From a bacterium (lineage in GTDB: Bacteria; Margulisbacteria; Marinamargulisbacteria; SXXA01): a stretch of DNA of 25,928 nucleotides. The stretch is from contig CANNCG010000007.1 of assembly GCA_947502965.1 (NCBI GenBank), forward strand, positions 1 through 25,928, written 5' to 3'. The notes under the pieces were generated by a model. It ran no database searches and had not been told where the DNA came from. It saw only the letters and a list, made by a program, of their open reading frames with translations. Shown here piece after piece: positions 7,618 to 15,695 of this stretch. Each line of letters opens with the position of its first letter. The stretch's first letter is position 1. Both the position numbers and the translations under genes were made by a program.

Positions 7618-8013
7618 ATGAGTTGTGTTATTGCAGACTTGTTCACACGTATTAGAAATGCATCTGCTGCCGAGCATCAGGATATAGAGGTTCGTTTTTC
7701 TAATTTGAAGTTGGAAATTGTGAAGATCCTGAAAGAAGAAGGCTTTGTACGTTTTTATGAGGTTGTTCGTCCTAATGATGTCAAGCGTGGTATTAAGGTT
7801 GGTTTGAAGTATGGCCCCTCTGGTGACTCAGTCATGTCTTCTATTGTTGCTGTGAGTCGCCCTGGAAAGCGCGTCTATGTAAAAAAGGCTCAGATTCCCA
7901 AAGTTAGAAATGGATTTGGCATTTGTATTCTCTCTACCCCGAAAGGTGTTTTGTCAGGACGGGCTTCCCGTTTGGCAAATGTGGGTGGCGAGCTTCTTGC
8001 TATTGTATATTAG
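7618..8013 (+). CDS. rpsH: 30S ribosomal protein S8
   Basis: S8 binds the central domain of 16S rRNA and in E. coli represses the spc operon by binding its mRNA. The 131-residue product starts CVIADLFTRIRNAS and ends with the strongly conserved rRNA-binding part FGICILSTPKGVLSGRAS..ANVGGELLAIVY. Length is normal. TAAGGAA upstream supports ATG 7618. I did not find an obvious S8-binding mRNA mimic near rplE. Confidence 0.97.
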   Translation: MSCVIADLFTRIRNASAAEHQDIEVRFSNLKLEIVKILKEEGFVRFYEVVRPNDVKRGIKVGLKYGPSGDSVMSSIVAVSRPGKRVYVKKAQIPKVRNGFGICILSTPKGVLSGRASRLANVGGELLAIVY

Positions 8014-8026
8014 GAGGTAGTGACCT

Positions 8027-8569
8027 GTGTCTCGTATAGGAAAACGTGCAATTGATTTGCCAGATAATGTAGAAGTGGCTGTTAAGACAGGCCGTGTTGT
8101 CTTGACCGGTGCTAAGGGTGTTTTGGAGGTTCTAACGTCCTCTGATATTCAGGTTAACGTTGATGGTCGTAGGTTGTCTTTGTTGAATTTGATGCCAGAC
8201 CAGAAAGTCTCACGGGCAAAACATGGCCTTTATCGCGCTCTATTATTTAATGCTATAAAAGGTATTAATGAAGGTTATGTGATTAATCTTGAGATAGTCG
8301 GGGTTGGGTATCGTGTTGCTCTGCAGGAGAATGGGCTTCTCTTCTCCTTGGGATATTCGCATCAAATCTCTTTTGAGGCGCCATCTGGGGTGGCTTTTCA
8401 GTTAGAGGGACAGAATAAAATAAAGATTATTGGTATTGATAAACAGTTGCTGGGGCAGACGGCGGCAAAAATACGTGAGCTTCGTTCTCCTGATTCATAT
8501 AAAGGTAAGGGCATTCGATTTGCTGGTGAAGTTATTAACACCAAGCAAGGTAAAAGTGTTAAGAAATAG
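8027..8569 (+). CDS. rplF: 50S ribosomal protein L6
   Basis: L6 lies near the sarcin-ricin loop and the GTPase-associated centre. The 180-residue product shows SRIGKRAIDLP, the duplicated domain fold and the C-terminal signature QTAAKIRELRSPDSYKGKGIRF. The start is GTG 8027, set by a perfect AGGAGG at 8012-8017. The IVGVGYR-type motif (EIVGVGYRVALQENG) marks the junction of the two domains. Confidence 0.98.
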   Translation: MSRIGKRAIDLPDNVEVAVKTGRVVLTGAKGVLEVLTSSDIQVNVDGRRLSLLNLMPDQKVSRAKHGLYRALLFNAIKGINEGYVINLEIVGVGYRVALQENGLLFSLGYSHQISFEAPSGVAFQLEGQNKIKIIGIDKQLLGQTAAKIRELRSPDSYKGKGIRFAGEVINTKQGKSVKK

Positions 8570-8577
8570 AGGTTGAT

Positions 8578-8895
8578 ATGTCAAAATGTCGTAGATTTAG
8601 AAAAAAAAACAAAGGCACTTTAGATAAACCCCGTCTCTTTGTGTATAAGAGTAATCTTAATGTTTATGCACAAATAGTAGATGATTCTCAAGGAAAGACA
8701 CTGGTCTCTTCCTCTACACTCCAATTGGGAGAAAAGGGTAATATTTCAGGCGCTATTTTGGTAGGTACGAAGTTAGCAGAAGCGGCATTGAAGGCCAATG
8801 TTTTCTCCGTATTTTTTGACAGACGTAGTTATCGTTATACAGGCAAAGTAAAGGCTTTGGCGGATGCCGCCCGCAAGGTTGGTTTAGAGTTTTGA
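8578..8895 (+). CDS. rplR: 50S ribosomal protein L18
   Basis: L18 binds 5S rRNA in the central protuberance with L5. The core is clear: KPRLFVYKSNLNVYAQIVDD, SSSTL, VGTKLAEAAL and the C-terminal FDRRSYRYTGKVKALADAARKVGLEF. At 105 residues it is about ten residues shorter than usual, with the loss at the basic N-terminal tail (only MSKCRRFRKKNKG precedes the core). ATG 8578 follows TAGAGG by a few bases and sits 8 nt after rplF. The window shows no better start upstream. Confidence 0.96.
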   Translation: MSKCRRFRKKNKGTLDKPRLFVYKSNLNVYAQIVDDSQGKTLVSSSTLQLGEKGNISGAILVGTKLAEAALKANVFSVFFDRRSYRYTGKVKALADAARKVGLEF

Positions 8896-8917
8896 TTGAG
8901 AACTTAGAGGAGTAATA

Positions 8918-9442
8918 ATGGAACCGTTTCGTAGAAATAACAGTAGTGAGCGTCCGGAGGATAACTTTATAGAAAAAGTTATTCGGATTGATCGTATTAC
9001 CAAAGTAGTAAAAGGTGGAAAGCGTATGGCTTTTCGTGCCTTTGTTATTTCTGGTGATGGTAAAGGATCTGTAGGCATTGGGTTAGGGAAATCTAAAGAG
9101 GTTCCTGCTGCTATTAAAAAGGCTATTGATAAGGCGCGTAAATCCAGCTTCCGCGTAAATATTATTAAAGGAACTGTTCCGCATGTTGTGTACGGGCATT
9201 TTGGTGCTTCTCGTGTTATGTTGAAGCCAGCTAGGCCAGGGACCGGTGTTATTGCTGGTGGAGCTGTTCGTATTCTATTAGAGGCTTTGGGTATAAAAGA
9301 CATTGTCGCTAAATCTTTAGGAAGTAGAAATCCTATCAATTCTGCAAAAGCAGCTTTGATTTGTTTGGCGTCTTGTAAAAACCTTGCGGAAGAGACTGCT
9401 ATTCGTGGCAAGGCTCTCCCTGTTTATATTTCCGAGGAGTAA
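8918..9442 (+). CDS. rpsE: 30S ribosomal protein S5
   Basis: S5 belongs to the 30S fidelity centre with S4 and S12 and to the mRNA entry site. The 174-residue product has the double-stranded RNA-binding-like N-terminal domain (IEKVIRIDRITKVVKGGKRM, then VISGDGKGSVGIGLGKSKEVPAAI) and the C-terminal domain (PARPGTGVIAGGAVRILLEALGI, then SLGSRNPINSAKA). AGAGGAG precedes ATG 8918. The next gene is rplO only 6 nt later, so the usual rpmD (L30) is missing. Confidence 0.98.
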   Translation: MEPFRRNNSSERPEDNFIEKVIRIDRITKVVKGGKRMAFRAFVISGDGKGSVGIGLGKSKEVPAAIKKAIDKARKSSFRVNIIKGTVPHVVYGHFGASRVMLKPARPGTGVIAGGAVRILLEALGIKDIVAKSLGSRNPINSAKAALICLASCKNLAEETAIRGKALPVYISEE

Positions 9443-9448
9443 TAGTTT

Positions 9449-9910
9449 ATGTCCGTATTTGAGTTAAAGCCGGCTAAAGGATCAGTTAAAAAGCGTGTAA
9501 GGCGTGCTAGGGGTAATTCTGCTGGTCAAGGTGGCGAAGCTGGCAGGGGTCATAAGGGACAAAAAAGCCGTACTGGTTATTCTCGCCGCGCTGGATTTGA
9601 AGGGGGGCAAATGCCTCTCTACAGAAGACTCCCTAAAAAGAGAGGTTTTACTGCCCTTTCAAAGAAGCCTTATCAAGCTTTGTCTTTGTATCTTATCGAG
9701 AGAGCTTTGAAAGATTTTAAAGTGGTTACTTTGTACGATATCCGTGCTTTGGGTTTTGTACATGCTGATAAACAAGTTAAAATCATAGGTTCTCTTACAC
9801 AGCCTGTTGCGTGGACTTCTTTTGAGTATGACCTGATTTCTTCTGGTGCTAAGAAATCTTTGGAGGCTATTGGGGCAGTGCTTCAGGTGTCTTCTCAGAT
9901 AATTGTATAG
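9449..9910 (+). CDS. rplO: 50S ribosomal protein L15
   Basis: L15 is a late-assembling 50S protein with a long N-terminal extension that penetrates the rRNA. The 153-residue product keeps the Gly/Arg-rich N-terminal region (KKRVRRARGNSAGQGGEAGRGHKGQ, given in parts: KKRVRRARGN and GRGHKGQKSR) and FEGGQMPLYRRLPKKRGF. The C-terminal half is diverged but ends with the expected SLEAIGAVLQV-like strand. CGAGGAG upstream overlaps the end of rpsE. secY follows 7 nt after the stop if started at ATG 9918. Confidence 0.96.
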   Translation: MSVFELKPAKGSVKKRVRRARGNSAGQGGEAGRGHKGQKSRTGYSRRAGFEGGQMPLYRRLPKKRGFTALSKKPYQALSLYLIERALKDFKVVTLYDIRALGFVHADKQVKIIGSLTQPVAWTSFEYDLISSGAKKSLEAIGAVLQVSSQIIV

Positions 9911-9917
9911 TGTTTTA

Positions 9918-11174
9918 ATGTTGCTCCTTTCTTTGTTCAAATCGCAAGAGTTACGTAAGAAAGTTTTTTTTACTTTGACTTTGGTGGCTATATATCGATT
10001 TGGATCTCATATACCTTTGCCTGGGATAGATTTAGAGCGCATAACAGCCTTGTTTTCTCAAGGCGGGGTTCTGGGATTTTTTAATCTTTTTTCAGGGGGG
10101 GGCTTGAGTCGTTTTTCTGTTTTTGCATTGGGTATTCTTCCTTATATTAATGCATCGATTATTGTGCAGCTTTTAACAATTGTTTGGCCTAAGCTGAAGG
10201 AGCTTTCTCAGGAAGGTGATTTTGGTAGAAAGCAAATAGGGCAATATACGCGTTATTTGGCCATTTTTTTGGCGTTTTTTCAGGCTATAGTGATGTCCGT
10301 TGGTTTTAGAGCTTTTGTTCAGCCTGGTGTTTCATTTGGCTGGTTTTTATTTTCTTCTGTTGTTGGACTTGTGGCTGGTTCAGCTTTGGTCATGTGGCTA
10401 GGTGAAGTTATGACGGAATATGGGATTGGAAATGGTGCTTCAATCCTAATTTTTGTGGGGATTCTCGCTGGAACTCCTGCTTATGTACGTGACGCGTATC
10501 AGTGGGTTGTAATTCAGGGATCTGTTTTTTCTGGCGTGGGTATGCTTTTTGTTTTTCTTAGCTTGATTGGGGCCATCGTTTTTGTTCAAGAGGCACAACG
10601 AGAAGTGCCTGTAAGTTATGCGAAGCGTGTGGTGGGACGTCAAATAGTGGGAGGTAAGAGTAGCTTCATACCCCTGAAGCTCATTCAGGGTGGTGTGATG
10701 CCTATTATCTTTGCCTCAGCTATCCTTCAATTTCCATTAATGTTTTTCCAATATCTTCCTTGGTCGGATCTTGCTTCAAAAATGACCCTTTTTTTTCGTT
10801 ACGATAGTTTTATTTATAATGGGCTTTTTTGTTTTTTGATTTTCTTTTTCACGTACTTCTACACGGCAATCACCTTTAATCCTCAAGACATTGCAGACAT
10901 GCTCAAGAAAAATGGTGGATTTATTTTGGGCATTCGTCCTGGTGCGCAGACAGTCGAGTACTTGGATCAGATTATTTCTAAAATGACATTGCTGGGTGCT
11001 TCTTTTCTGGCTGGGATAGCGCTGGTCCCTATTTTAGCGTTTATTTGGACCCGGTTTTCTGTTTTTCAGGGGCTTGGTGGAACTGCAATGTTGATCATTG
11101 TTGGGGTTGCAATGGATTTGGTGCGGCAAATAAAAAGTTTTGCTGTATCTAAGCGTTATTCAGGGATGAATTGA
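9918..11174 (+). CDS. secY: Protein translocase subunit SecY
   Basis: SecY is the channel of the Sec translocon in the inner membrane. The 418-residue product has about ten hydrophobic segments. Family landmarks are RFGSHIPLPGID after the first segment with the plug region GGGLSRFSVFALGILPYI, EYGIGNGASILIF, the cytoplasmic loop EVPVSYAKRVVGR that contacts SecA and the ribosome, and FNPQDIADMLKKNGGFILGIRPG. ATG 9918 gives MLLLSLFKSQELRKK, a normal N-terminus. A TTG at 9903 overlapping the rplO end is possible but less likely. No strong SD is visible, so coupling to rplO is plausible. It ends one base before adk. Confidence 0.97.
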   Translation: MLLLSLFKSQELRKKVFFTLTLVAIYRFGSHIPLPGIDLERITALFSQGGVLGFFNLFSGGGLSRFSVFALGILPYINASIIVQLLTIVWPKLKELSQEGDFGRKQIGQYTRYLAIFLAFFQAIVMSVGFRAFVQPGVSFGWFLFSSVVGLVAGSALVMWLGEVMTEYGIGNGASILIFVGILAGTPAYVRDAYQWVVIQGSVFSGVGMLFVFLSLIGAIVFVQEAQREVPVSYAKRVVGRQIVGGKSSFIPLKLIQGGVMPIIFASAILQFPLMFFQYLPWSDLASKMTLFFRYDSFIYNGLFCFLIFFFTYFYTAITFNPQDIADMLKKNGGFILGIRPGAQTVEYLDQIISKMTLLGASFLAGIALVPILAFIWTRFSVFQGLGGTAMLIIVGVAMDLVRQIKSFAVSKRYSGMN

Positions 11175-11175
11175 T

Positions 11176-11817
11176 ATGAAACATTGTGTGATTTTATTAG
11201 GACCTCCAGGTGCAGGAAAGGGCACTCAGGGTCGTAGGCTTTGTGATAAATTCGGCTGGATACATTTTTCAACTGGGGATTTGATTCGTGGGGAAGTCGC
11301 TTTAGACTCCGAATTTGGGCGGTCGGTGGTCTCCTATCAGCGTGAGGGTAAACTTGTTCCTGATGAGATACTGTTGGATGTTGTGGCCTCTTTTTTTTCT
11401 GACTTAGATGTTCCTGGTATTGTTTCTGATGGATTTCCCCGTACGATTCCTCAGGCACTTGCCTTGGATGAAATTCTTTTGGGTTTGGGGTTTTCGTCCA
11501 ATGTTGTTCACTTAACTACACCTGTTTCCGTCATTATGGATAGGGCTTTGTCCAGACTGGTTTGTACAGATTGTGGTGCGATTTTTAATCTTAAGATTGA
11601 TCCGCCTCGTGTGCTGGATCGTTGCGACGTATGCGAGTCGCCTTTGTCTCTTCGACAAGATGACAATGAATCTGTTATTTCTATTCGTTATGGCGTGTAT
11701 GAGTCTGAAATTGAGGGACTGCTGTCGTATTATTCTGGACGTGTACTTACTCTGGATGGAAGTTTGATGCCGGATTCTGTTTTTTCTTCCTTAGAGACAG
11801 TTTGCTCACGGGTATGA
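11176..11817 (+). CDS. adk: Adenylate kinase, zinc-LID type
   Basis: Adk converts AMP and ATP to two ADP in the cytoplasm. The 213-residue product has the P-loop GPPGAGKGT (9-17), the AMP site FSTGDLIR (31-38) and DGFPRT (85-90), and the C-terminal LRQDDNESV..R segment with catalytic arginines. The LID carries four cysteines (C130, C133, C150, C153), the zinc-binding form common in Gram-positives and several other phyla; many proteobacteria lack these cysteines. The residues just before C130 read ALSRLVC where RLSGRRVC is typical. ATG 11176 is one base after the secY stop with AGGGA about 10 nt upstream. The stop overlaps the map start as ATGA. Confidence 0.97.
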   Translation: MKHCVILLGPPGAGKGTQGRRLCDKFGWIHFSTGDLIRGEVALDSEFGRSVVSYQREGKLVPDEILLDVVASFFSDLDVPGIVSDGFPRTIPQALALDEILLGLGFSSNVVHLTTPVSVIMDRALSRLVCTDCGAIFNLKIDPPRVLDRCDVCESPLSLRQDDNESVISIRYGVYESEIEGLLSYYSGRVLTLDGSLMPDSVFSSLETVCSRV

Positions 11818-12572
11818 TTTCTATTAAGACTGAGGCCGAATTGCATAAAATGCGTCGTGCGGGTGCTGTTTTAGCTTCTGTTTTTGAAGAAATATTACCG
11901 ATGATTTGTGCAGGGGTTTCGGCTTCGGTGATAGATGCTAAGGCCGATGCACTTATTTTAGCCTATGCTTGTACGCCGTCCTTTAAGTTCGTTAAGGGCT
12001 ATTCTCACGCTACCTGTATTTCTAGAAATGAAGAAGTGGTGCATGGGATTCCTTACGCTACAAAAGTATTTCAGGATGGGGATATTGTTTCTATAGATGT
12101 GGGTGTTTGTTTTGAGGGATATCATGCAGATGCTGCGCGTACAGTGGCCGTCGGTGGGGTAATTAATGCGGCTTTGGACTTAATCCGTGTAACGGAAGCT
12201 TCTTTTTTTGAGGCATGTCAATTTGCGATTGCGGGAAATAAGATCGGAGATGTTGTATCTGCCTTGCAGATGTGTGTGGAAAAAGCGGGCTTTTCTGTCG
12301 TGAGGGATTTATGCAGTCATGGGATTGGGAGGTCGCTTCATGAAGAGCCACTTATTCCCAATTACGGTAAAGCTGGTACAGGATTTAACTTGCTACCTGG
12401 GATGACTTTTGCCTTGGAACCCATGGTGAATATAGGGCGACATGATGTCTTAACATTGGAAGACAAATGGACTATAATATCGGCCGACAAAACGCTGTCC
12501 GCACATTACGAGAATACGATAGTGATTTCTCCTGATGGACACCCGGAAATTTTGACCCTCTCTGAATCTTAG
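11814..12572 (+). CDS. map: Methionine aminopeptidase type I
   Basis: This dinuclear metalloprotease removes the N-terminal Met from nascent proteins. In the 252-residue product all five metal ligands can be placed: D95, D106, H169, E202 and E233, with the substrate-contacting H77 (NEEVVHG) and H176. The SH3-motif linker of longer MAPs is absent, as expected for the short bacterial type Ia. It is translationally coupled to adk through ATGA (11814-11817). Position after secY-adk and before infA matches the Bacillus and Clostridium order; many proteobacteria keep map elsewhere, often near rpsB. Confidence 0.97.
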   Translation: MISIKTEAELHKMRRAGAVLASVFEEILPMICAGVSASVIDAKADALILAYACTPSFKFVKGYSHATCISRNEEVVHGIPYATKVFQDGDIVSIDVGVCFEGYHADAARTVAVGGVINAALDLIRVTEASFFEACQFAIAGNKIGDVVSALQMCVEKAGFSVVRDLCSHGIGRSLHEEPLIPNYGKAGTGFNLLPGMTFALEPMVNIGRHDVLTLEDKWTIISADKTLSAHYENTIVISPDGHPEILTLSES

Positions 12573-12581
12573 GTTTTAAAC

Positions 12582-12800
12582 ATGAATAAGCAGGATGTAA
12601 TAGAAGTAAATGGTACAGTCGTGGAATCTTTGCCAAATGCACAGTTTAAGGTGAAGCTGGATGCCGGTCAGATAGTTTTGGCACATATTTCTGGTAAAAT
12701 TCGAAAGAACTATATTCGGGTTTTGCTTGGAGATACGGTGAAGGTTGAGCTTTCTGTGTACGATATGACGCGGGGTAGGATTACCTATCGTGTGAAGTAA
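12582..12800 (+). CDS. infA: Translation initiation factor IF-1
   Basis: IF-1 blocks the A site during 30S initiation. The 72-residue product is a single S1/OB domain with the standard sequence: DVIEVNGTVVESLPNAQFKV, VLAHISGKIRKNYIRVLLGD and the C-terminal YDMTRGRITYR. Length is the family norm of 72. It lies 9 nt after map and 13 nt before rpmJ, the Gram-positive style arrangement. Confidence 0.98.
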   Translation: MNKQDVIEVNGTVVESLPNAQFKVKLDAGQIVLAHISGKIRKNYIRVLLGDTVKVELSVYDMTRGRITYRVK

Positions 12801-12813
12801 TGAGGTGAATTGA

Positions 12814-12927
12814 ATGAAAGTAAGAGCGTCCGTAAAAAAGTTATGTAAAGATTGTCGGATTATTCGTCGCGTGGGAGTTCTTCGCGTGATTTGCAAAATT
12901 GCAAAGCATAAACAAAGGCAGGGATAG
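12814..12927 (+). CDS. rpmJ: 50S ribosomal protein L36, zinc-binding type
   Basis: This 37-codon gene encodes L36, a zinc-ribbon protein that bridges 23S rRNA helices in the 50S subunit. Translated from ATG 12814 it begins MKVRASVKKLCKDC and ends HKQRQG, as in nearly all L36 proteins. The zinc ligands are C11, C14, C27 and H32. TGAGGTGA is just upstream. It lies 13 nt after infA and 8 nt before rpsM. Confidence 0.95.
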   Translation: MKVRASVKKLCKDCRIIRRVGVLRVICKIAKHKQRQG

Positions 12928-12935
12928 GAGAGATT

Positions 12936-13310
12936 ATGGCAAGGTTGTGTGGTGTTGATTTGCCTAGAGGCAAGCGTGTAGAAATTGGATTGACCTATAT
13001 CTATGGTGTGGGTTTGAAGGTCGCTCAGCGTGCTTTGGTTGAAACAGGGATAGATCCTAATTTAAGAGTTAAGGATTTGTCTGAGGATGATATTGTTAAG
13101 CTTCGTGCGACCTTAGAGAAAATGCCTGTAGAGGGAGACTTGCGTCGAATCGTAAATCAGAACATTCGTCGTTTGTCAGATATTGCATGTTATAGAGGGG
13201 TTCGGCATCGTCGTAAGTTGCCAGTTCGTGGGCAGCGGACGCATACGAATGCTCGTACCAAAAAAGGTAAGCGTGTTGCGATTGCTGGTAAGAAGAAGGT
13301 TACTAAGTAG
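12936..13310 (+). CDS. rpsM: 30S ribosomal protein S13
   Basis: S13 is a 30S head protein that contacts P-site tRNA and forms bridges to L5 and 23S rRNA. The 124-residue product has ARLCGVDLPRGKRVEIGLTYIYGVG, a helix-two-turn-helix middle, and the basic tail RGVRHRRKLPVRGQRTHTNARTKKG (shown in parts: RGVRHRRKLPVRGQRTHTNA, then RTKKG). GGAGAG precedes ATG 12936. A 34-nt gap with a run of nine T bases follows before rpsK; there is no stem before that T-run, so I do not call a terminator. Confidence 0.98.
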   Translation: MARLCGVDLPRGKRVEIGLTYIYGVGLKVAQRALVETGIDPNLRVKDLSEDDIVKLRATLEKMPVEGDLRRIVNQNIRRLSDIACYRGVRHRRKLPVRGQRTHTNARTKKGKRVAIAGKKKVTK

Positions 13311-13344
13311 TTTTTTTTTGTATGTACTTTGAGGAGGAAAGTTT

Positions 13345-13728
13345 TTGACTGTTAAAAAGAAGAAGCGCGCCAAGATTAGTGTTGTTTCTGGCGTTGTAAA
13401 TATTCGTTCTACATTTAATAACACCATTGTTTCTATTTGCGATGAAGAGGGAAACGTTGTTGCAACGTTTTCTAGTGGCATGGTTGGCTTTAAGGGTACT
13501 AAAAAGGGCACTCCGTTTGCTGCTCAGCAGGCGGGTGAAATGGCTGCTAAGAAAGCTATTGAGACGGTAGGCATGCAGCGTGTTCAGGTCCTGGTCAAGG
13601 GCCCTGGTGCCGGGAGAGAAACGGCCATCCGTGCTATTCAGGCGGCTGGTTTAGAAGTTGATTCTATTAAGGATGTAACCCCTATCCCGCATAACGGGTG
13701 CAGACCGCGCAAGCGTCGTAGGGTATAA
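13345..13728 (+). CDS. rpsK: 30S ribosomal protein S11
   Basis: S11 forms part of the platform of the 30S subunit near the E site and the Shine-Dalgarno helix. The 127-residue product has VNIRSTFNNTIVSI, FSSGMVGFKGTKKGTPFAAQ, VLVKGPGAGRETAIRAI and the invariant C-terminus DVTPIPHNGCRPRKRRRV. The start is TTG 13345, set by GAGGAGG at 13331-13337, with no in-frame ATG before the core. Confidence 0.97.
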   Translation: MTVKKKKRAKISVVSGVVNIRSTFNNTIVSICDEEGNVVATFSSGMVGFKGTKKGTPFAAQQAGEMAAKKAIETVGMQRVQVLVKGPGAGRETAIRAIQAAGLEVDSIKDVTPIPHNGCRPRKRRRV

Positions 13729-13740
13729 GGAGGCATTGCG

Positions 13741-14358
13741 TTGGCGAGGTATACTGGGCCTAGTTGTAAGATTTGTCGTCGAAATCGTGTAAAGCTTTTT
13801 TTGAAAGGCGATCGTTGTCACACTGCAAAGTGCGCCATTGAAAAACGTAATTTCCCCCCTGGACCAAAGGCAATTATTCCGCGGAAGTTGTCTGAGTATG
13901 GACGTCGTTTGCGTGAGAAGCAGAAACTGCGTTTCCACTATGGGGTGTCTGAGAAGCAAATACGTGGGTATTTTTCTCGGGCTTTGAGACAGAAGGGTGT
14001 CACTGGGTATAACCTTTTAGGCCTTTTTGAGAGTCGTTTGGATAATGTTGTGTTTCGTACAAAGTTGGCGGCTTCTCGTGCTGAAGCCCGACAGTCTGTT
14101 CGGCATGGGCACTTTCTTTTGAACGGTAAAAAAGCAAATATCCCCTCTATCTTAGTGAGAGCGGGTGATGTTTTGCAGGTGGCTGTTTCGGATGCTGTGT
14201 GGGCGGCTAAATTTGAAAAGACAAAAGAAAAAGGCTTGCCTGCATGGTTGTCTTTTGGAAGCATGCCTGGTCAGATTCAGGTTTTGCAATTGCCTGCTCG
14301 TGAAGAAATTGATGCGCCGGTTGAAGAGCAGTTAATTGTTGAATTTTATTCTAGATAG
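13741..14358 (+). CDS. rpsD: 30S ribosomal protein S4, zinc-binding type
   Basis: S4 starts 30S assembly by binding the 16S 5' domain. The 205-residue product has a zinc finger at the N-terminus (C9, C12, C26, C31), as in Thermus and Clostridia, and an S4 RNA-binding domain in the second half (ESRLDNVVFR, RAEARQSVRHGHFLLNGKK). It ends VEEQLIVEFYSR. The start is TTG 13741 behind AAGGAGG (about 13728-13733). The usual PPGQHG motif after the zinc finger is replaced by PPGPKAIIPRK. Position between rpsK and rpoA is standard for clostridia, delta-, beta- and gammaproteobacteria but not for most alphaproteobacteria. Confidence 0.97.
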   Translation: MARYTGPSCKICRRNRVKLFLKGDRCHTAKCAIEKRNFPPGPKAIIPRKLSEYGRRLREKQKLRFHYGVSEKQIRGYFSRALRQKGVTGYNLLGLFESRLDNVVFRTKLAASRAEARQSVRHGHFLLNGKKANIPSILVRAGDVLQVAVSDAVWAAKFEKTKEKGLPAWLSFGSMPGQIQVLQLPAREEIDAPVEEQLIVEFYSR

Positions 14359-14382
14359 TTTTGAAGTGTAGGAGGATTAGCT

Positions 14383-15324
14383 GTGTCGATACCGCAACCT
14401 TGGGTAAAATTTGAGTCTCTGCCAAATTCGGGAGGGCGTTTTGTAGTCGCCCCTCTTTCACGGGGCATGGGGACCACTCTTGGAAACGCGCTTCGTCGTG
14501 TTTTGTTATCATCTTTGGGTGGTTATGCTGTGACTTTGGTGAAACTAGAAGGTGTTAGGCACGAGTTCTCTACCATTCCGAATGTTGTAGAAGATGTGTT
14601 TGATGTGTTGAGTAATATAAAAGGGTTGGTTTTTAGGGGTATGGGCGAAGAATCTATTTCTGTGAAACTTTTCGCCAAAAAGAAGGGGAAGTTGTATGCC
14701 AGAGATATTAAGCTTCCTGCTGGGTGGGAAATTGTAAATCAAGACAGTTACCTTCTGGAGATTGTGGATGGTGGAACCTTTGAGGCAGAGCTGACGATTG
14801 AGGCTGGCGTTGGATATCAGGCTGCGGATATGGGTGCTGCTGGTAGAGAGATTGATACCATTGCTGTTGACGCCTCTTTCTCCCCTATTTTAAAGGTGAA
14901 TCATTCTGTTGAGAACATTCGTGTTGGGAAGTCTTTGGATTATGATGCGGTAACTTTAGATGTCTGGACAAATGGGGCTCTTTCTGCGGAAGAAGCACTT
15001 CAGCGTGCAGCGTCTCTTTTGGGTGATTTAACGGCACTGTTTGAGTCTATGAATCAGAAGCCAAAACAAGATGTTGTGGATGTAGAAGATGCGTCTGGAG
15101 ACAAGGTTCGTGAATCTGCTTTGGGTTTGACCATAGATGATCTTGAGTTGTCAGCTCGTTCTTCCAATTGTTTAAAACGTGCAGGTATTGATACTGTTGC
15201 GGAATTGGTAGAAAAAGATATTGCAGATTTGATCCAGATCAAGAATTTTGGAAAAAAGAGTGCTGATGAGATTAACGAGAAATTGAAGCAATACGGATTG
15301 TCTTTAAAGGGCGTTGTTTCATAA
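14383..15324 (+). CDS. rpoA: DNA-directed RNA polymerase subunit alpha
   Basis: The alpha subunit dimerises to scaffold RNA polymerase, and its C-terminal domain contacts UP elements and activators. The 313-residue product shows the N-terminal assembly domain (GMGTTLGNALRRVLLSSL, VKLEGVRHEFSTIPNVVEDV), a linker near residues 225-245, and the C-terminal domain with RSSNCLKRAGI (the Arg equivalent to E. coli R265) and KNFGKKSADEI. GTG 14383 is set by AGGAGG at 14370-14375. Length is a little below the E. coli 329. Confidence 0.98.
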   Translation: MSIPQPWVKFESLPNSGGRFVVAPLSRGMGTTLGNALRRVLLSSLGGYAVTLVKLEGVRHEFSTIPNVVEDVFDVLSNIKGLVFRGMGEESISVKLFAKKKGKLYARDIKLPAGWEIVNQDSYLLEIVDGGTFEAELTIEAGVGYQAADMGAAGREIDTIAVDASFSPILKVNHSVENIRVGKSLDYDAVTLDVWTNGALSAEEALQRAASLLGDLTALFESMNQKPKQDVVDVEDASGDKVRESALGLTIDDLELSARSSNCLKRAGIDTVAELVEKDIADLIQIKNFGKKSADEINEKLKQYGLSLKGVVS

Positions 15325-15344
15325 AGGCGTAATGAGGATTTAGA

Positions 15345-15695
15345 ATGCGACATGGTAAAAAATTAGCAAAATTAGGACGTCCAACAGATCAAAGGATGGC
15401 GTTGTTGCGGAGCCTGGTAACGGCTTTATTCTTGCATAGAGAGATTAAGACAACGGATGCCAGAGCTAAGGCTGCAAAGCGTGTTGCCGAAAAAATGGTA
15501 GCGCTTGCCAAGCGTGGCGATTTGCATGCACGGCGCCAGATTTTTCGTGTTATCCGGGATGGCGTAGCCTTGAAGAATGTGTATGAGGTAGCTGAGGCAA
15601 ATGCTGACCGCATGGGCGGTGTGACGCGTATTACAAAAATAGCGCTGCGTCGTGGTGACGGTGCTACGGTTTCTTCTTTAGAGCTGCTTGCATAG
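15345..15695 (+). CDS. rplQ: 50S ribosomal protein L17
   Basis: L17 sits at the bottom of the 50S subunit near the tunnel exit. The 116-residue product begins MRHGKKLAKLGRPTDQRMAL, as the family requires, and ends with GGVTRITKIALRRGDGA. TGAGGA lies upstream of ATG 15345. Its final eight bases overlap the TTG start assigned to truA. Confidence 0.98.
   Translation: MRHGKKLAKLGRPTDQRMALLRSLVTALFLHREIKTTDARAKAAKRVAEKMVALAKRGDLHARRQIFRVIRDGVALKNVYEVAEANADRMGGVTRITKIALRRGDGATVSSLELLA

Noticed and set aside
13311..13344. T-rich run between rpsM and rpsK as a terminator
   Set aside because: No stem precedes the T-run, and the next gene is a core member of the same operon with its own strong RBS.
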